From assembly GCA_910580185.1 (NCBI GenBank), contig CAJTWC010000004.1, positions 62,001-126,000 on the forward strand: 64,000 nucleotides of DNA. The letters run 5' to 3'. Position numbers and translations under genes: made by a program. This document shows, piece by piece, positions 1 through 8,163 of the stretch (positions within the stretch are counted from its first letter, which is position 1; every line of letters begins with the position of its first letter). Origin of the DNA: an uncultured Bacilli bacterium (lineage in GTDB: Bacteria; Bacillota_I; Bacilli_A; RF39; UBA660). Under the pieces are notes generated by a model that made no database searches, had not been told where the DNA came from, and was given only the letters and a program-made list of their open reading frames with translations.

Positions 1-468
1 TATTTAATAGATTTTACAATACCACAAGGACCTACTGGTCCAGCTAATGGACTTAATGCATATGGTGGTAAATATAATAATACTGCACAGACAATAAACC
101 TAGGAATAGGAACCCAATCACAGATTAATTTAGCTACTGCTATGCCTAGTTTAAATGTTACTAACGCAACTACTAATAGTGTGGTTGTAACGCAAGCTGG
201 AACCTATGAAATTAATTACTATGTTAATTTAAGCGCTGCTGTTGCAACAACTGTTACTATGGCTGTAAGAGCAAATGGAACTAACATACCATCAACCGTT
301 ATATCAAGAGCTTTGTCTGTAGGAACGAACTCTATATATAGTGGAAGTACCATTGTAACGCTTACAGCAGGAACAACTTTAGATATGGCTGTATCAGCAC
401 TACTTGCAGTAGGTTTAAACTTAGGTAGTGGTGTTAATGCATCGTTATCAGTAAAGAAACTAAATTAG
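1..468 (+). CDS. C-terminal part of a collagen-like exosporium/surface protein
   Basis: The frame is open from the first base and ends at TAA 466-468, so the gene starts upstream of the window. The first residues include the tail of a Gly-X-Y collagen-like repeat (QGPTGPA), followed by about 140 residues of Thr/Asn/Ser/Val-rich beta-strand sequence (SLNVTNATTNSVVVTQAGTY). This layout is that of BclA-type exosporium proteins: a collagen stalk with a C-terminal jelly-roll, TNF-like trimer head. Such proteins coat spores or the cell surface. With cotJ genes at 12.8-13.9 kb it fits a spore former. The Met at 142 is internal and not the real start. The family assignment is inferred from composition and the repeat remnant only. 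Confidence 0.75.
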   Translation, partial: YLIDFTIPQGPTGPANGLNAYGGKYNNTAQTINLGIGTQSQINLATAMPSLNVTNATTNSVVVTQAGTYEINYYVNLSAAVATTVTMAVRANGTNIPSTVISRALSVGTNSIYSGSTIVTLTAGTTLDMAVSALLAVGLNLGSGVNASLSVKKLN

Positions 469-473
469 TTATT

Positions 474-509
474 AAGAATGCTTATTATAAATATAAGTAT
501 TCTTTTTTG
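474..509 (+). terminator. Rho-independent terminator after the collagen-like gene
   Basis: AAGAATGCTTAT pairs with ATAAGTATTCTT (one G-U pair) around a short loop and is followed by a T run. It lies 6 bases after the stop of the surface-protein gene. Confidence 0.85.
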
Positions 510-511
510 TA

Positions 512-520
512 TGATATAAT
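512..520 (+). promoter_or_regulatory. Extended -10 promoter for the methyltransferase gene
   Basis: TGATATAAT is an extended -10 box (TGnTATAAT). No good -35 is visible, because the upstream bases belong to the terminator. Extended -10 boxes of this form recur before many genes in this window. Confidence 0.6.
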
Positions 521-543
521 GAATATATAAGGAGGTAAGGGTG

Positions 544-1146
544 ATGTCAAAATGGGGAATTGAAGAAAAAGAAACGTTAGATGCTATAAGTAAATGTAAA
601 CTAAGTGGTAATATACTTAATGTTGCAGCGGGAGATGGTAGGTTTAATAACGTTTTATTAAAGTTATCAGATAGTGTAACAGCAGTTGATATTGATGAGT
701 TGGATTTAAATATTCTAATTAATAATTGTCCTTTAGAATTAAGAGATAAATTAGATACTAAAGTTGTTGATATAACTAAATCTTTTCCCTTTAATGATGA
801 AGTATTTGACTCAGTTTTTTGTACGGGGACATTACACTTATTTCAAAAAGATATAGTTATAAAAATACTTAAAGAGATGAATAGAGTTTTAAAGAAAAAA
901 GGTAAAATTCTTTTAGATTTTGCTACTGATATTGAAAGGTTAGATAAAGTAGGTAAAAAAGTATTATTTAAAGATGAAGGAAGCTATAGCGCTAAAGAAG
1001 CAAAAGATTTGTTTAGTAAAGAATTAAAAGACTTTGATATAAATATAGAGGTAGCTTCATTTAGAGAAGAAAATTTAGAAGATGAAAAAATAGATTATCA
1101 CTTTATCGATGGTAAGTTCTTAATATTAAGTGGTATTAAAAAGTAA
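544..1146 (+). CDS. SAM-dependent class I methyltransferase
   Basis: A protein of about 200 residues with the class I methyltransferase fold. Motif I is ILNVAAGDGRFNNVLL near residue 23, the acidic end of beta-2 is TAVDIDELDL, and the motif IV region is FDSVFCTGTLHLF near residue 97. The substrate cannot be told. GGAGG at 531-535 sits 8 bases before ATG 544; an in-frame GTG at 541 is the alternative start. The gene is followed after 19 bases by an HD-domain gene on the same strand and probably shares its transcript. The fold is secure and the substrate unknown. Confidence 0.8.
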   Translation: MSKWGIEEKETLDAISKCKLSGNILNVAAGDGRFNNVLLKLSDSVTAVDIDELDLNILINNCPLELRDKLDTKVVDITKSFPFNDEVFDSVFCTGTLHLFQKDIVIKILKEMNRVLKKKGKILLDFATDIERLDKVGKKVLFKDEGSYSAKEAKDLFSKELKDFDINIEVASFREENLEDEKIDYHFIDGKFLILSGIKK

Positions 1147-1165
1147 TTTATAAAAGAGGTATAAT

Positions 1166-2077
1166 ATGTTTGAGTTTTATTTAAAACAATTAGGTTATGA
1201 TAACATTCCAGAATTTCTTGATAAATATTTGAAGGTGCCATCTTTGATAAGACTAAAAAACGTTGGATATTTTTGCGGTATGGATTATGCTTCAAAAGAT
1301 ATTTATGATTTTGAAGAACTTATTAGTAGGTATGATCATTCTTTATCAGTGTGTTTAATAACATATAAGTTAACTAAAGATAAAAAAGCCTCAATAGCAG
1401 GTTTATTTCATGATATTGCAACACCATGCTTTTCACATGTTATAGACTATATGAATGAGGACTATGAAAAACAAGAAAGTACTGAAGCATATACTGAAAA
1501 GATATTAAGAAGTGATAAATGTCTATTAGAATCTTTAAAAGAAGATAATATAGATATAAATGATATTATTAACTTTAAAAGTTATACAATAATTGATAAT
1601 GATAGGCCAAAAGTATGTGCCGATAGAATCGATGGAGTAATATTATCAGGAATTTGTTGGACTAAAAATCTTAATAAAAGTAATATAAAAGATATAGTTA
1701 ATGATATGGATATTTTTAAAAATGAAGAAGATGAAGATGAGATAGGTTTTAAAACCTATGATATTGCTAAAAAGGTATTGGACGTAAGTAAAAGCATAGA
1801 TATATATTGTCATACTAAAGAAGATAATTATATGATGGAGTTGCTAGCTAAAATAACAAAGATTGCTATAAATAAAAAATATATTTCATATGATGATCTT
1901 TATTTTTATAATGAAGAAGAGTTATTTAAATTATTTAAAAGTAAGGAAGATATTGAGCTTAATAATTATATTAAGAAGTTTGAAACCATTAAGAAGAAAG
2001 AAGTTCCAGATATAAAATTATCAAAAGTAAAGATTAGAAATTTAAATCCATTAGTTAATGGAACGAGAATTAAATAG
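1166..2077 (+). CDS. HD-domain phosphohydrolase, dNTPase/SAMHD1-like
   Basis: A 303-residue HD-superfamily protein. The metal ligands are visible: His in SRYDHSLSV (near residue 57), the HD pair in LFHDIATPCFSHVID (near residue 86), and a later Asp in KVCADRIDGV. The form HDIxxxxFSH is that of dGTPase/SAMHD1-type enzymes (HDIGHxPFSH), which hydrolyse dNTPs or nucleotides. The two residues after HDI differ (AT for GH), so the true substrate is uncertain. RBS AGAGG precedes ATG 1166. It lies just downstream of the methyltransferase and is probably co-transcribed. Confidence 0.8.
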   Translation: MFEFYLKQLGYDNIPEFLDKYLKVPSLIRLKNVGYFCGMDYASKDIYDFEELISRYDHSLSVCLITYKLTKDKKASIAGLFHDIATPCFSHVIDYMNEDYEKQESTEAYTEKILRSDKCLLESLKEDNIDINDIINFKSYTIIDNDRPKVCADRIDGVILSGICWTKNLNKSNIKDIVNDMDIFKNEEDEDEIGFKTYDIAKKVLDVSKSIDIYCHTKEDNYMMELLAKITKIAINKKYISYDDLYFYNEEELFKLFKSKEDIELNNYIKKFETIKKKEVPDIKLSKVKIRNLNPLVNGTRIK

Positions 2078-2174
2078 GAGATGAAAAGAAACTGTATTTA
2101 TAATCATACAAGTTACGTAATAATATTAGCTATTTAAAAGATAGCAAAGAAATTATATAAAAGGTGGGCTAATA

Positions 2175-2438
2175 ATGAATTTTATTAAAGAAAAATATAG
2201 AATTTATTTAAAAGATGATAATGATAAAGTAGTTGCAGAACTCAATTTTAAAAAAGAAGGTGATGTATATAATATATATCATACTTTTGTTGATGAATCT
2301 TTAAGAGGAAAAGGTATTGCATCTACGTTAGTTAAAGAGGCTGTAAATTATATAAAAGAAAAACATTGTAAAGTAATTGCTAGTTGTTCATATGCAAATA
2401 GTTGGTTAGAAAGACATGCTAATAAAAATAGTGTATAA
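2175..2438 (+). CDS. Small GNAT-family N-acetyltransferase (YidJ-like)
   Basis: 87 residues, the size of the small GNAT proteins. The acetyl-CoA P-loop is ESLRGKGIASTLVKEAV near residues 39-55, in the Q/RxxGxG/A form, and CSYANSWLERHAN at the C-terminus resembles the CSYAxxxFxxHP end of YidJ/YjdJ proteins. Here the usual HP is HA and the tail is short. Likely an acetyltransferase of unknown substrate. RBS AAGGTGGG precedes ATG 2175. A weak hairpin (GCTAT/ATAGC) lies in the 97-base gap upstream. Confidence 0.75.
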   Translation: MNFIKEKYRIYLKDDNDKVVAELNFKKEGDVYNIYHTFVDESLRGKGIASTLVKEAVNYIKEKHCKVIASCSYANSWLERHANKNSV

Positions 2439-2469
2439 AAAAATTAATATTTACTCTTAATAAATTTCA

Positions 2470-2498
2470 TTTACAAATACAATTGTTCGTGTTATAAT
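2470..2498 (+). promoter_or_regulatory. Promoter of the DUF5680 gene
   Basis: TTTACA, a 17-base spacer, then TATAAT, also with the TGn extension. Transcription would start near 2505, so the first in-frame ATG (2505) would be at the 5' end of the mRNA. This supports ATG 2541 as the true start. Confidence 0.75.
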
Positions 2499-2540
2499 GA
2501 AATCATGATAAAAATTAAACATTACAAGGGAGTAAATAAT

Positions 2541-3398
2541 ATGAATTATAAAGGTGTTATTATAGAAGAAAGTTTGACGGATACTTCTATTATTGAAGAA
2601 TTAGAAATTGTTCAAACAGAGGTAGAAGAAGTAACAGAAAGACAAGGAACCCCATGGTTAGATAAATGGACTATGCAAACAGTTCTTATACCAGAAGGTA
2701 AGATAGATGAATATGCTAAGATATTAAGTAACCTTATTGATGTTAGTCATTGTAGTGATTGGTATTGTGATTTTAGAAACGAAAAATATCATTATGTTAT
2801 ATTTTCAAATAAAGTATTTAAGTTAGATAAAAGTAATAAGAATGATTATGATGAGATGAGAAAGTATGCAGTCGCTCTTGGGTTACCAGAAGCTCAGTTG
2901 CCCTCTTTCAACGATTTACCAATAAGTTTTTTACTTGGATTTTTAATAGAAGCTAAAAAAGAAACCTATGCGAATGCTAGTATAGAAAAGGTGAAATCTA
3001 GCCGTCTTGGTTCGAATGATTATCATTATGAAAATGAGAAGCAAGGAGAAAAAATGATATATCATGATACTTATTTTGGTGGAACTAAGTTTATGGGGTG
3101 TGAAGTAGTTTACCGAGAAGGAAATACTCCTAAATGGGGAATGAACTATTATGGAGTAACACTTGATAGTGATTTAAGTGAAGAAGCTATGGATAAAGCC
3201 TTAAGACCAGCGCTTATGAAAGTAGGCGAAGATAAATCTGTACTTCCTGTTAGAGGACCAGCTAGATTAGAAAACGACGGATATGTTTATACTTTTAAAT
3301 CAGAAGGTGAAATAGATAATTTTACTGGTATAGAAGAAATTTATAAAGATGGTAAGTTAATATATAGATTACGCTGTCATGGTGGAGTAATCGAATAA
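2541..3398 (+). CDS. Two-domain protein with C-terminal DUF5680
   Basis: About 285 residues from ATG 2541, which has AAGGGAG 8 bases upstream; ATG 2505 is in frame but lies at the predicted transcription start. The N-terminal half (motifs WLDKWTMQTV and WYCDFRNEKYHYVIF) is a domain often seen next to GNAT or tautomerase-like proteins. The C-terminal half (YHDTYFGGTKFMGCEVVY, then GPARLENDGYVY) matches my memory of DUF5680. Neither domain has a known reaction. It has its own promoter. Function unknown. Confidence 0.7.
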   Translation: MNYKGVIIEESLTDTSIIEELEIVQTEVEEVTERQGTPWLDKWTMQTVLIPEGKIDEYAKILSNLIDVSHCSDWYCDFRNEKYHYVIFSNKVFKLDKSNKNDYDEMRKYAVALGLPEAQLPSFNDLPISFLLGFLIEAKKETYANASIEKVKSSRLGSNDYHYENEKQGEKMIYHDTYFGGTKFMGCEVVYREGNTPKWGMNYYGVTLDSDLSEEAMDKALRPALMKVGEDKSVLPVRGPARLENDGYVYTFKSEGEIDNFTGIEEIYKDGKLIYRLRCHGGVIE

Positions 3399-3433
3399 TT
3401 TATAATTAATGTGATAATAAATGGAGGTAGCGC

Positions 3434-4348
3434 ATGCCAAGTTTTAATATACATTTAGCAGTAGCTAAAAGATACATAGAAAAACATAATGATATAAAAA
3501 ATACTTTGGATTTTTATAAAGGAACTATCGCTCCTGATTTAACAGATAATAAAAACAGTACCCATTATACAGCGCCAAGAAAAGATAGTGATACTATGAG
3601 TATTCAGTTAATAAAAAAAGTGGTATTAAAAAAATATTTAGAAAAAAATGATATATTAACCGACTATGATAAAGGAGTTTTTCTTCACTTGATAGCAGAT
3701 AAAATATTTTTTACTGAGTTTTTTACTAAAGATTATATAGATAGTTTTATAGGGAGAAAGTTTTTGGATAACTTATATTACAGTTATGATATATCAAATA
3801 AATATTTAGAAGATAAATATAAGATTAGCATGTATGATGTTCTTGATAATGAAACAATTAATAATTATATTAAAAACTGTATAAATAAAAATGATGATAA
3901 TAAGATAAACGTATTATCTCTTGATAGGTTAGATGATTTTATTGAAAACGTTTCAAATATAAATTTAGAAGATTATAAAATTAAAGTATTAAATGGTGAT
4001 ATATATGAAATGAAACTTAATGCTAACGCCTTTGAAAGAATGAAGAAAGATAATAAGAAAAGAGAATATCGCGTTAATGATGAAAAAAGAAAAAAAGTCA
4101 AAATAGGCGATATAATTACCTTTAGAAAACTACCTGATTTAAATGAAAAATTAGATATGTTAGTTACTGATGTACATGCATATAAAGATTTTAAAGAAGC
4201 TGTTACTCCATACTTTGATGAAGACTTTAGTGATAGACACAATGATATAAATTCTTTAGTAGAATCGTTTTATAGTAAAGGTTATTATAATAAAGATGAG
4301 GTAGAAAAGTATGGCACAGTTGTATTTACTTTAGCAAGAATAGATTAA
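3434..4348 (+). CDS. Fusion of a zinc-phospholipase-C-like domain and an ASCH domain
   Basis: 304 residues. Residues 1-180 begin MPSFNIHLAVAKRYIEKH and continue with GTIAPDLTD and HLIADKIFF. This His/Asp pattern is that of the zinc-dependent phospholipase C/S1-P1-like hydrolase family. The last ~110 residues start at MKLNANAFERMKK and contain EYRVNDEKRKKVKIGDIITF, the signature of ASCH (PUA-like, RNA-binding) domains. Either half is usually a separate protein. RBS GGAGG lies 6 bases before ATG 3434. The domain calls are from motif recall; the combined role is unknown. Confidence 0.65.
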   Translation: MPSFNIHLAVAKRYIEKHNDIKNTLDFYKGTIAPDLTDNKNSTHYTAPRKDSDTMSIQLIKKVVLKKYLEKNDILTDYDKGVFLHLIADKIFFTEFFTKDYIDSFIGRKFLDNLYYSYDISNKYLEDKYKISMYDVLDNETINNYIKNCINKNDDNKINVLSLDRLDDFIENVSNINLEDYKIKVLNGDIYEMKLNANAFERMKKDNKKREYRVNDEKRKKVKIGDIITFRKLPDLNEKLDMLVTDVHAYKDFKEAVTPYFDEDFSDRHNDINSLVESFYSKGYYNKDEVEKYGTVVFTLARID

Positions 4349-4378
4349 ATAAACTCGTATAATTTGGGTTTATTTTTT
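4347..4378 (+). terminator. Rho-independent terminator
   Basis: AAATAAACTC pairs with GGGTTTATTT (one G-U pair), followed by more T. It overlaps the stop codon of the ASCH fusion gene. Confidence 0.8.
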
Positions 4379-4448
4379 ATATTAATTAAAAAACTAGTAT
4401 ATATGTTATAATGATTATAGTTTGTTACTTAAAAAACGGGAGTAAAAT

Positions 4449-5627
4449 ATGAAAAGATTATTAAGAATTAGTTTTGATATATTTATAACTTCATTAACAC
4501 CTATTATATCTTGGTTTTTTATTGGACTTATAATTGATAAGAATTTAACGAATGTTTTTACACTAACGTATCCAATGCAATGTTTATATGGTGTATTAGT
4601 TTCAATATTTGGTGTAGGTGCTAATGTTTCTATATATAAAGATAAGAATAAGAACGCCTCTAATAATGGTATCTTTTATGGCTCTATTATAAGTACTTTT
4701 ATATTTTCTTTGATAGCTATTAATGCATCTAAGTACATTGACTTTATGAATATGGATAAAAGTATTTATATGACTTTTTGCAGGTATTCTATAGTGCAAA
4801 TTTTGTTACAGACGATACTTGAATTAGTATTAACAAAACTATATTATTTAGAAGAAAATAAAAAAGCTAATAAGATATCAATACTATTTAATCTTATAAA
4901 TTTTACTATATTAATACTTACAGCGTTAATAACTAAAAATCAGTTATTAACGTCTGTTATAACATTATTCGTGTTGGTTATATTTATATTAATATTATTG
5001 TTTAAGTATATGGGTAAAGTAGATTTTAAATTAAATCTTAAGAGTTGTTTAAAATATGATTCAGTATCACTTGCTTGCAGTGTATTATTCTTTTTAATAT
5101 ATTTATTTGGATTTAGTAACTCATTTGCGTTTGGACAGAAGTATGTGGTTGCTATAACGTTTGCCACCTTAGTAACGGATTTACAGTGGGATATAACTAG
5201 TGCAATTAAAACGGTTGCAAAAATAGATATTGTAAAAAATAAATTCGATTATACTTATCATTTTAAAAATGCGGTAAAATTAACAATAATACTTATTTTT
5301 TCAGTATTATTGATGAGTGTTTGCTTATATCCAATATATAGACCAGATTTATTAATAATTAGTATATTTATATTATGGCATATAATTGATTTTATGATAG
5401 CAGTACCAACCATTATTAAAATGTGTTATTTGGAAATAGAATATTCTCCAGTAAAAACAACTGCTAATAATATAATAGCATTTGTGATAAGAACTATAGT
5501 TTGTTTTTTACCAACACCATTTTGTACAATAATAGGGCAAATGTGTTCATCAATATACGAACTTTTATATGCAACAATTGGATATAAAAAACATAATAAC
5601 ATAAAAGAGATAGGAGATAAAATATGA
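4449..5627 (+). CDS. Polytopic membrane protein, MATE/MOP-flippase-like
   Basis: 392 residues with about 11-12 hydrophobic segments and few charged residues. The N-terminal pattern (SFDIFITSLTPIISWFFIG, then a second helix with GVGANVSIYKDKN) and its spacing look like half of a MATE-family exporter, though it is shorter than the usual 440-460 residues. The cargo is unknown. An extended -10 (TGTTATAAT, 4404-4412) and RBS GGGAG lie upstream. Its TGA stop overlaps the ATG of the next gene (ATGA), so the two are translationally coupled. Confidence 0.6.
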   Translation: MKRLLRISFDIFITSLTPIISWFFIGLIIDKNLTNVFTLTYPMQCLYGVLVSIFGVGANVSIYKDKNKNASNNGIFYGSIISTFIFSLIAINASKYIDFMNMDKSIYMTFCRYSIVQILLQTILELVLTKLYYLEENKKANKISILFNLINFTILILTALITKNQLLTSVITLFVLVIFILILLFKYMGKVDFKLNLKSCLKYDSVSLACSVLFFLIYLFGFSNSFAFGQKYVVAITFATLVTDLQWDITSAIKTVAKIDIVKNKFDYTYHFKNAVKLTIILIFSVLLMSVCLYPIYRPDLLIISIFILWHIIDFMIAVPTIIKMCYLEIEYSPVKTTANNIIAFVIRTIVCFLPTPFCTIIGQMCSSIYELLYATIGYKKHNNIKEIGDKI

Positions 5628-6061
5628 TTAATAAGGAAAACTATGATGTTTATATATTTGATTATGAAGGAACATTATCAAAAGCACCAAGTAAAGTATT
5701 AAGTTTAAAGGAATTAATATATGAATTTGATTTTAGAAAATTATTACCAAATAAAAAAATATATAATTTAGTTAATTCTTTGAATAACAAAGATTTTTAT
5801 GTAGTAGGAGTTATAGAAACAAATAAAGAAATTGAACAAAAATATGATTGGTTAAAAATAAATTATCCTATGATTAAAAAGGAAAATTGTATATTTATTT
5901 CAGGAGAACATAAAAAGTCTGAAGCGGTATCGGCAATAATAAGTAAAAATAATTATGATAAGAATAAAATAATTTTTATAGATGATAAAAAGTCACATAT
6001 AAAAGATGTAAGTAGTTTAGGAATTAAAACTATTTTAGTAGATGATATTAAATTAATTTAA
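5624..6061 (+). CDS. Small HAD-superfamily hydrolase
   Basis: 145 residues. Motif I is VYIFDYEGTLS near residue 10; the nucleophile Asp is present, but the usual second Asp is Glu (DxE rather than DxD). The motif III Lys may be in GEHKKSEAV, and motif IV is IIFIDDKKSHIKDV near residue 117. The cap is minimal. It probably cleaves a phosphate ester, but the Glu change leaves activity open. It overlaps the upstream membrane protein by 4 bases. Confidence 0.7.
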   Translation: MINKENYDVYIFDYEGTLSKAPSKVLSLKELIYEFDFRKLLPNKKIYNLVNSLNNKDFYVVGVIETNKEIEQKYDWLKINYPMIKKENCIFISGEHKKSEAVSAIISKNNYDKNKIIFIDDKKSHIKDVSSLGIKTILVDDIKLI

Positions 6062-6123
6062 TAATAAATTATGTGGGTTTGTTTTAAGAAATTTGAAATT
6101 AAAAATGATATAATGGTAAAGCT

Positions 6124-6285
6124 ATGAACCAAGTTCATTATGAATCTTATCAAGAAAAAGATAAAATGTTATTAAAAGTATTAGATGAAAATGGAAATAT
6201 GACGGATATAGAAGCAACGAAAAAGGAAGTTCATGATAAACATTTATGGCATCAAGAAGTTGCAATATATATTTTTGTAAAATAA
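6124..6285 (+). pseudogene. Truncated NUDIX hydrolase (N-terminal 53 residues only)
   Basis: The ORF from ATG 6124 reads VLDENGNMTDIEATKKEVHD and then HLWHQEVAIYIF, the start of the IPP-isomerase/YfcD-like NUDIX proteins (LDENGxxTGxxxxRxEVHxxGLWH). It stops at 6283-6285, before the NUDIX box (GX5EX7REUXEEXGU), so no catalytic residues remain. An extended -10 (TGATATAAT, 6106-6114) precedes it. A terminator follows at once, so the end of the gene was probably lost by deletion. Confidence 0.7.
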
Positions 6286-6318
6286 AAATAAATGGTACTA
6301 AGTATCATCTATTTTTTT
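6286..6318 (+). terminator. Bidirectional terminator between convergent genes
   Basis: AAATAAATGGTACT pairs imperfectly with AGTATCATCTATTT, with T runs on both strands. It serves the NUDIX remnant and the convergent DUF3419 gene, whose last codons it overlaps. Confidence 0.7.
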
Positions 6319-7375
6319 GGGTGTATATTATTGTATCTTGTGAAGATCCAAATCCTTCAATTAATTTACTAGCAGTTATGGATTCTATTTCAAATAACTC
6401 TCTTAATTTTTTTAATGTTATTTTATATATTTGTTGAACTTTTCTTTTATTTGGATTTTCTTCAGATATTTGTTCTAATTCTTTTAGTCCAACAGCAAAT
6501 AAGTAATCTATTACAAATATTCCACCATTATTTAAATTATTATCATATATTGTTTTTAATTGCTTTAATACTTCATAATATTTTTCTTGGTTATCTTCAC
6601 ATTGTAATTGATATATGAATAATAAAATATTTGTTATGTCTATGTAATCAAATTGTTGGTTAGGATTTTGTTTTAGATATTCTAATGCATCTTGTAAATG
6701 TATTTGAATATCTGCTTTTTCTAGTTTTAATCTCAAATCGTAGTAGCCTGGTTTGTTTCTTAAGAATGGAAGGCACATTCTTGTTTTAGCTATATCTCCT
6801 CCTATTCCTTTGAATAGGTATTGTCTTAAGTCATCTTGAGGATTTATTTCAATTATATTATCCCAGAAGTTTATTGTAGGTTCATCTTTTTTATCAAAGG
6901 CTTCTCTGACAACTTTATACATATCTTTAGACATGAAACGATATCCTTTACTATTAATTAAGAATTGTTCAAATTGACTTGGCTTTAATGTCATAATGGC
7001 GGCTTTACGTAATTTAAACACTAATAGTTGTAAATCATTTATGTCTACAGTAACAATCTTGTTAACTCCTCTTGATACCAACTCAAATATCGTATCTCCC
7101 GCACTTACTATAGTAAATGCACTATCGGCTTCTTGAGGTAATGTAGTATCTAAGTATCTTTGATTACGTGTTGTTAGCAAGTATGGTTTGTCATAATATA
7201 CATCTGAATCTGTTGAATCTTTAATAATAATATTTTGGGCTTTTTTTATTTGTTTAAATCCTGGTGTGGATCTTGTAAGAAGCTTACTTTGACCTATCAT
7301 TTGTTTAAGTAAGTCACCTTCTGGAGTTCCTTCTAATTTTTTTAATAATTGTTGCATTTCATTTAATTGAATCAC
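6305..7375 (-). CDS. DUF3419 (BtaA-like) aminocarboxypropyl transferase family protein
   Basis: 356 residues. The SAM-site region reads FTIVSAGDTIFELVSRGV then KIVTVDINDLQLLVFKLRKA (near residues 87-125), which is the DUF3419/BtaA pattern (SAGDN..., VDxNxxQ...ELK). BtaA moves the 3-amino-3-carboxypropyl group of SAM to diacylglycerol in betaine-lipid synthesis. Whether this relative does so is unknown, and no BtaB neighbour is seen. The start is GTG 7375; the ribosome site is AAGGGGGGGG, a run of eight G, six bases upstream. A -10 (TATAAT) lies further upstream. Confidence 0.7.
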   Translation of the reverse strand: MIQLNEMQQLLKKLEGTPEGDLLKQMIGQSKLLTRSTPGFKQIKKAQNIIIKDSTDSDVYYDKPYLLTTRNQRYLDTTLPQEADSAFTIVSAGDTIFELVSRGVNKIVTVDINDLQLLVFKLRKAAIMTLKPSQFEQFLINSKGYRFMSKDMYKVVREAFDKKDEPTINFWDNIIEINPQDDLRQYLFKGIGGDIAKTRMCLPFLRNKPGYYDLRLKLEKADIQIHLQDALEYLKQNPNQQFDYIDITNILLFIYQLQCEDNQEKYYEVLKQLKTIYDNNLNNGGIFVIDYLFAVGLKELEQISEENPNKRKVQQIYKITLKKLRELFEIESITASKLIEGFGSSQDTIIYTQKNR

Positions 7376-7381
7376 GACAAT

Positions 7382-7389
7382 CCCCCCCC
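7382..7389 (-). repeat. G8 homopolymer (C8 on + strand) forming the ribosome site of the DUF3419 gene
   Basis: Eight C in a row on the + strand in a 70% AT genome. On the coding strand they form the Shine-Dalgarno region six bases before the GTG start. A change in tract length would change the spacing or strength of the ribosome site. Confidence 0.8.
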
Positions 7390-7572
7390 TTGATAGTTTT
7401 GTATTGTAACAAATTATAGAAGAAGTTGCAAGTTAAAGTGGTAAATGTATTCTATTTTCTTTATATAATCTAATCTTCTAAATCTTTTATTTCAAAAGAG
7501 TTTGATAAATTATTAATAGATAGTATTTTAGAATAATTAAATGCTAGAAAAGTTATAACTAACTAAAAATAA

Positions 7573-7602
7573 AAATCAATCTGAAATATTTCAAATTGAT
7601 TT
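7573..7602 (-). terminator. Terminator hairpin on the minus strand
   Basis: AAATCAAT, then the palindrome TGAAATATTTCA, then ATTGATTT fold into a near-perfect hairpin. On the minus strand it is followed by TTTTTATTTTT, so it terminates leftward transcription. No intact leftward gene precedes it; only the relic at 7601-7663 does. Confidence 0.65.
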
Positions 7603-7663
7603 AATCATTAACGTCACATTGGGGGGCGACGATTTTACCTTTTGGAGTAGGTAATAATAGGGC
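7601..7663 (-). pseudogene. Possible 3' relic of a lost minus-strand gene
   Basis: The minus strand here is open for 20 codons and ends in TAA at 7601-7603, reading LLLPTPKGKIVAPQCDVND. It has no start codon and runs directly into a well-formed terminator, as the tail of a deleted gene would. The family is not recognised. In the rest of the 428-base gap (7376-7803) I see only an extended A/T-rich stretch and the TATAAT at 7768-7773 for the next gene. Confidence 0.3.
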
Positions 7664-7803
7664 TTAAAACCTAAAAACTAAAAAAATATCCCTCACTCGT
7701 TAAATAGATTATATGATAAACTCTAGAGAAAATCAGTAGCTTTATAGGAAAATTCTCTGAAATATAGTATAATTGGGTTAGTTAAAGCACTTGGAGGGAA
7801 ACT

Positions 7804-8142
7804 ATGATAGATATTAAAAGAGTAAAAATAATCGTAACAATACCACCTGAAAATGTAAGTGAAGTAAGAAATGCAATATGTGATGCAGGTGCAGGAATAA
7901 TAGGAAACTATACACAATGTTCTATGGCTACAAAATGTACTGGAACGTTTAAACCTACCAATGAGGCAAATCCATATATCGGAGAAAAAAATAAATTAGA
8001 ATTTGTAGAAGAAGAAAAACTAGAAGTAGTTTGCGATGTAGATAATGTTAAGAAGGTTATTAAAAAATTAAAGGAAGTTCATCCTTATGAAGAACCAGCG
8101 ATAGATATTATTCCATTAATTGAGTTAGATTATTTTAAATAG
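7804..8142 (+). CDS. YqfO/COG3323-type NIF3 insert-domain (PII/CutA-like) protein
   Basis: 112 residues. Motifs IPPENVSEVRNAICDAGAG near residues 13-31, then CTGTFKPTNEANPYIGEKN, and HPYEEPAIDIIPL at the end. This is the stand-alone PII-like insert domain of NIF3 proteins (YqfO), ending in the HPYEEPAxD motif. The role is not known; the fold suggests binding of a small ligand or metal. RBS TTGGAGG lies 8 bases before ATG 7804. The gene heads a run of same-strand genes to 11.2 kb. Confidence 0.8.
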   Translation: MIDIKRVKIIVTIPPENVSEVRNAICDAGAGIIGNYTQCSMATKCTGTFKPTNEANPYIGEKNKLEFVEEEKLEVVCDVDNVKKVIKKLKEVHPYEEPAIDIIPLIELDYFK

Positions 8143-8163
8143 CAATTTAAAGGAGAAAAAATT

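Noticed and set aside
2161..2175. 15-base match AAGGTGGGCTAATAA with the RhuM-Fic gene near 45163
   Set aside because: One is a ribosome-site region and the other a coding segment (RRWANK); no flanking similarity, so probably chance in AT-rich DNA.
7804..8142. CutA metal-tolerance protein
   Set aside because: The CutA motifs are missing; the HPYEEPAxD end is that of the NIF3 insert/YqfO family.
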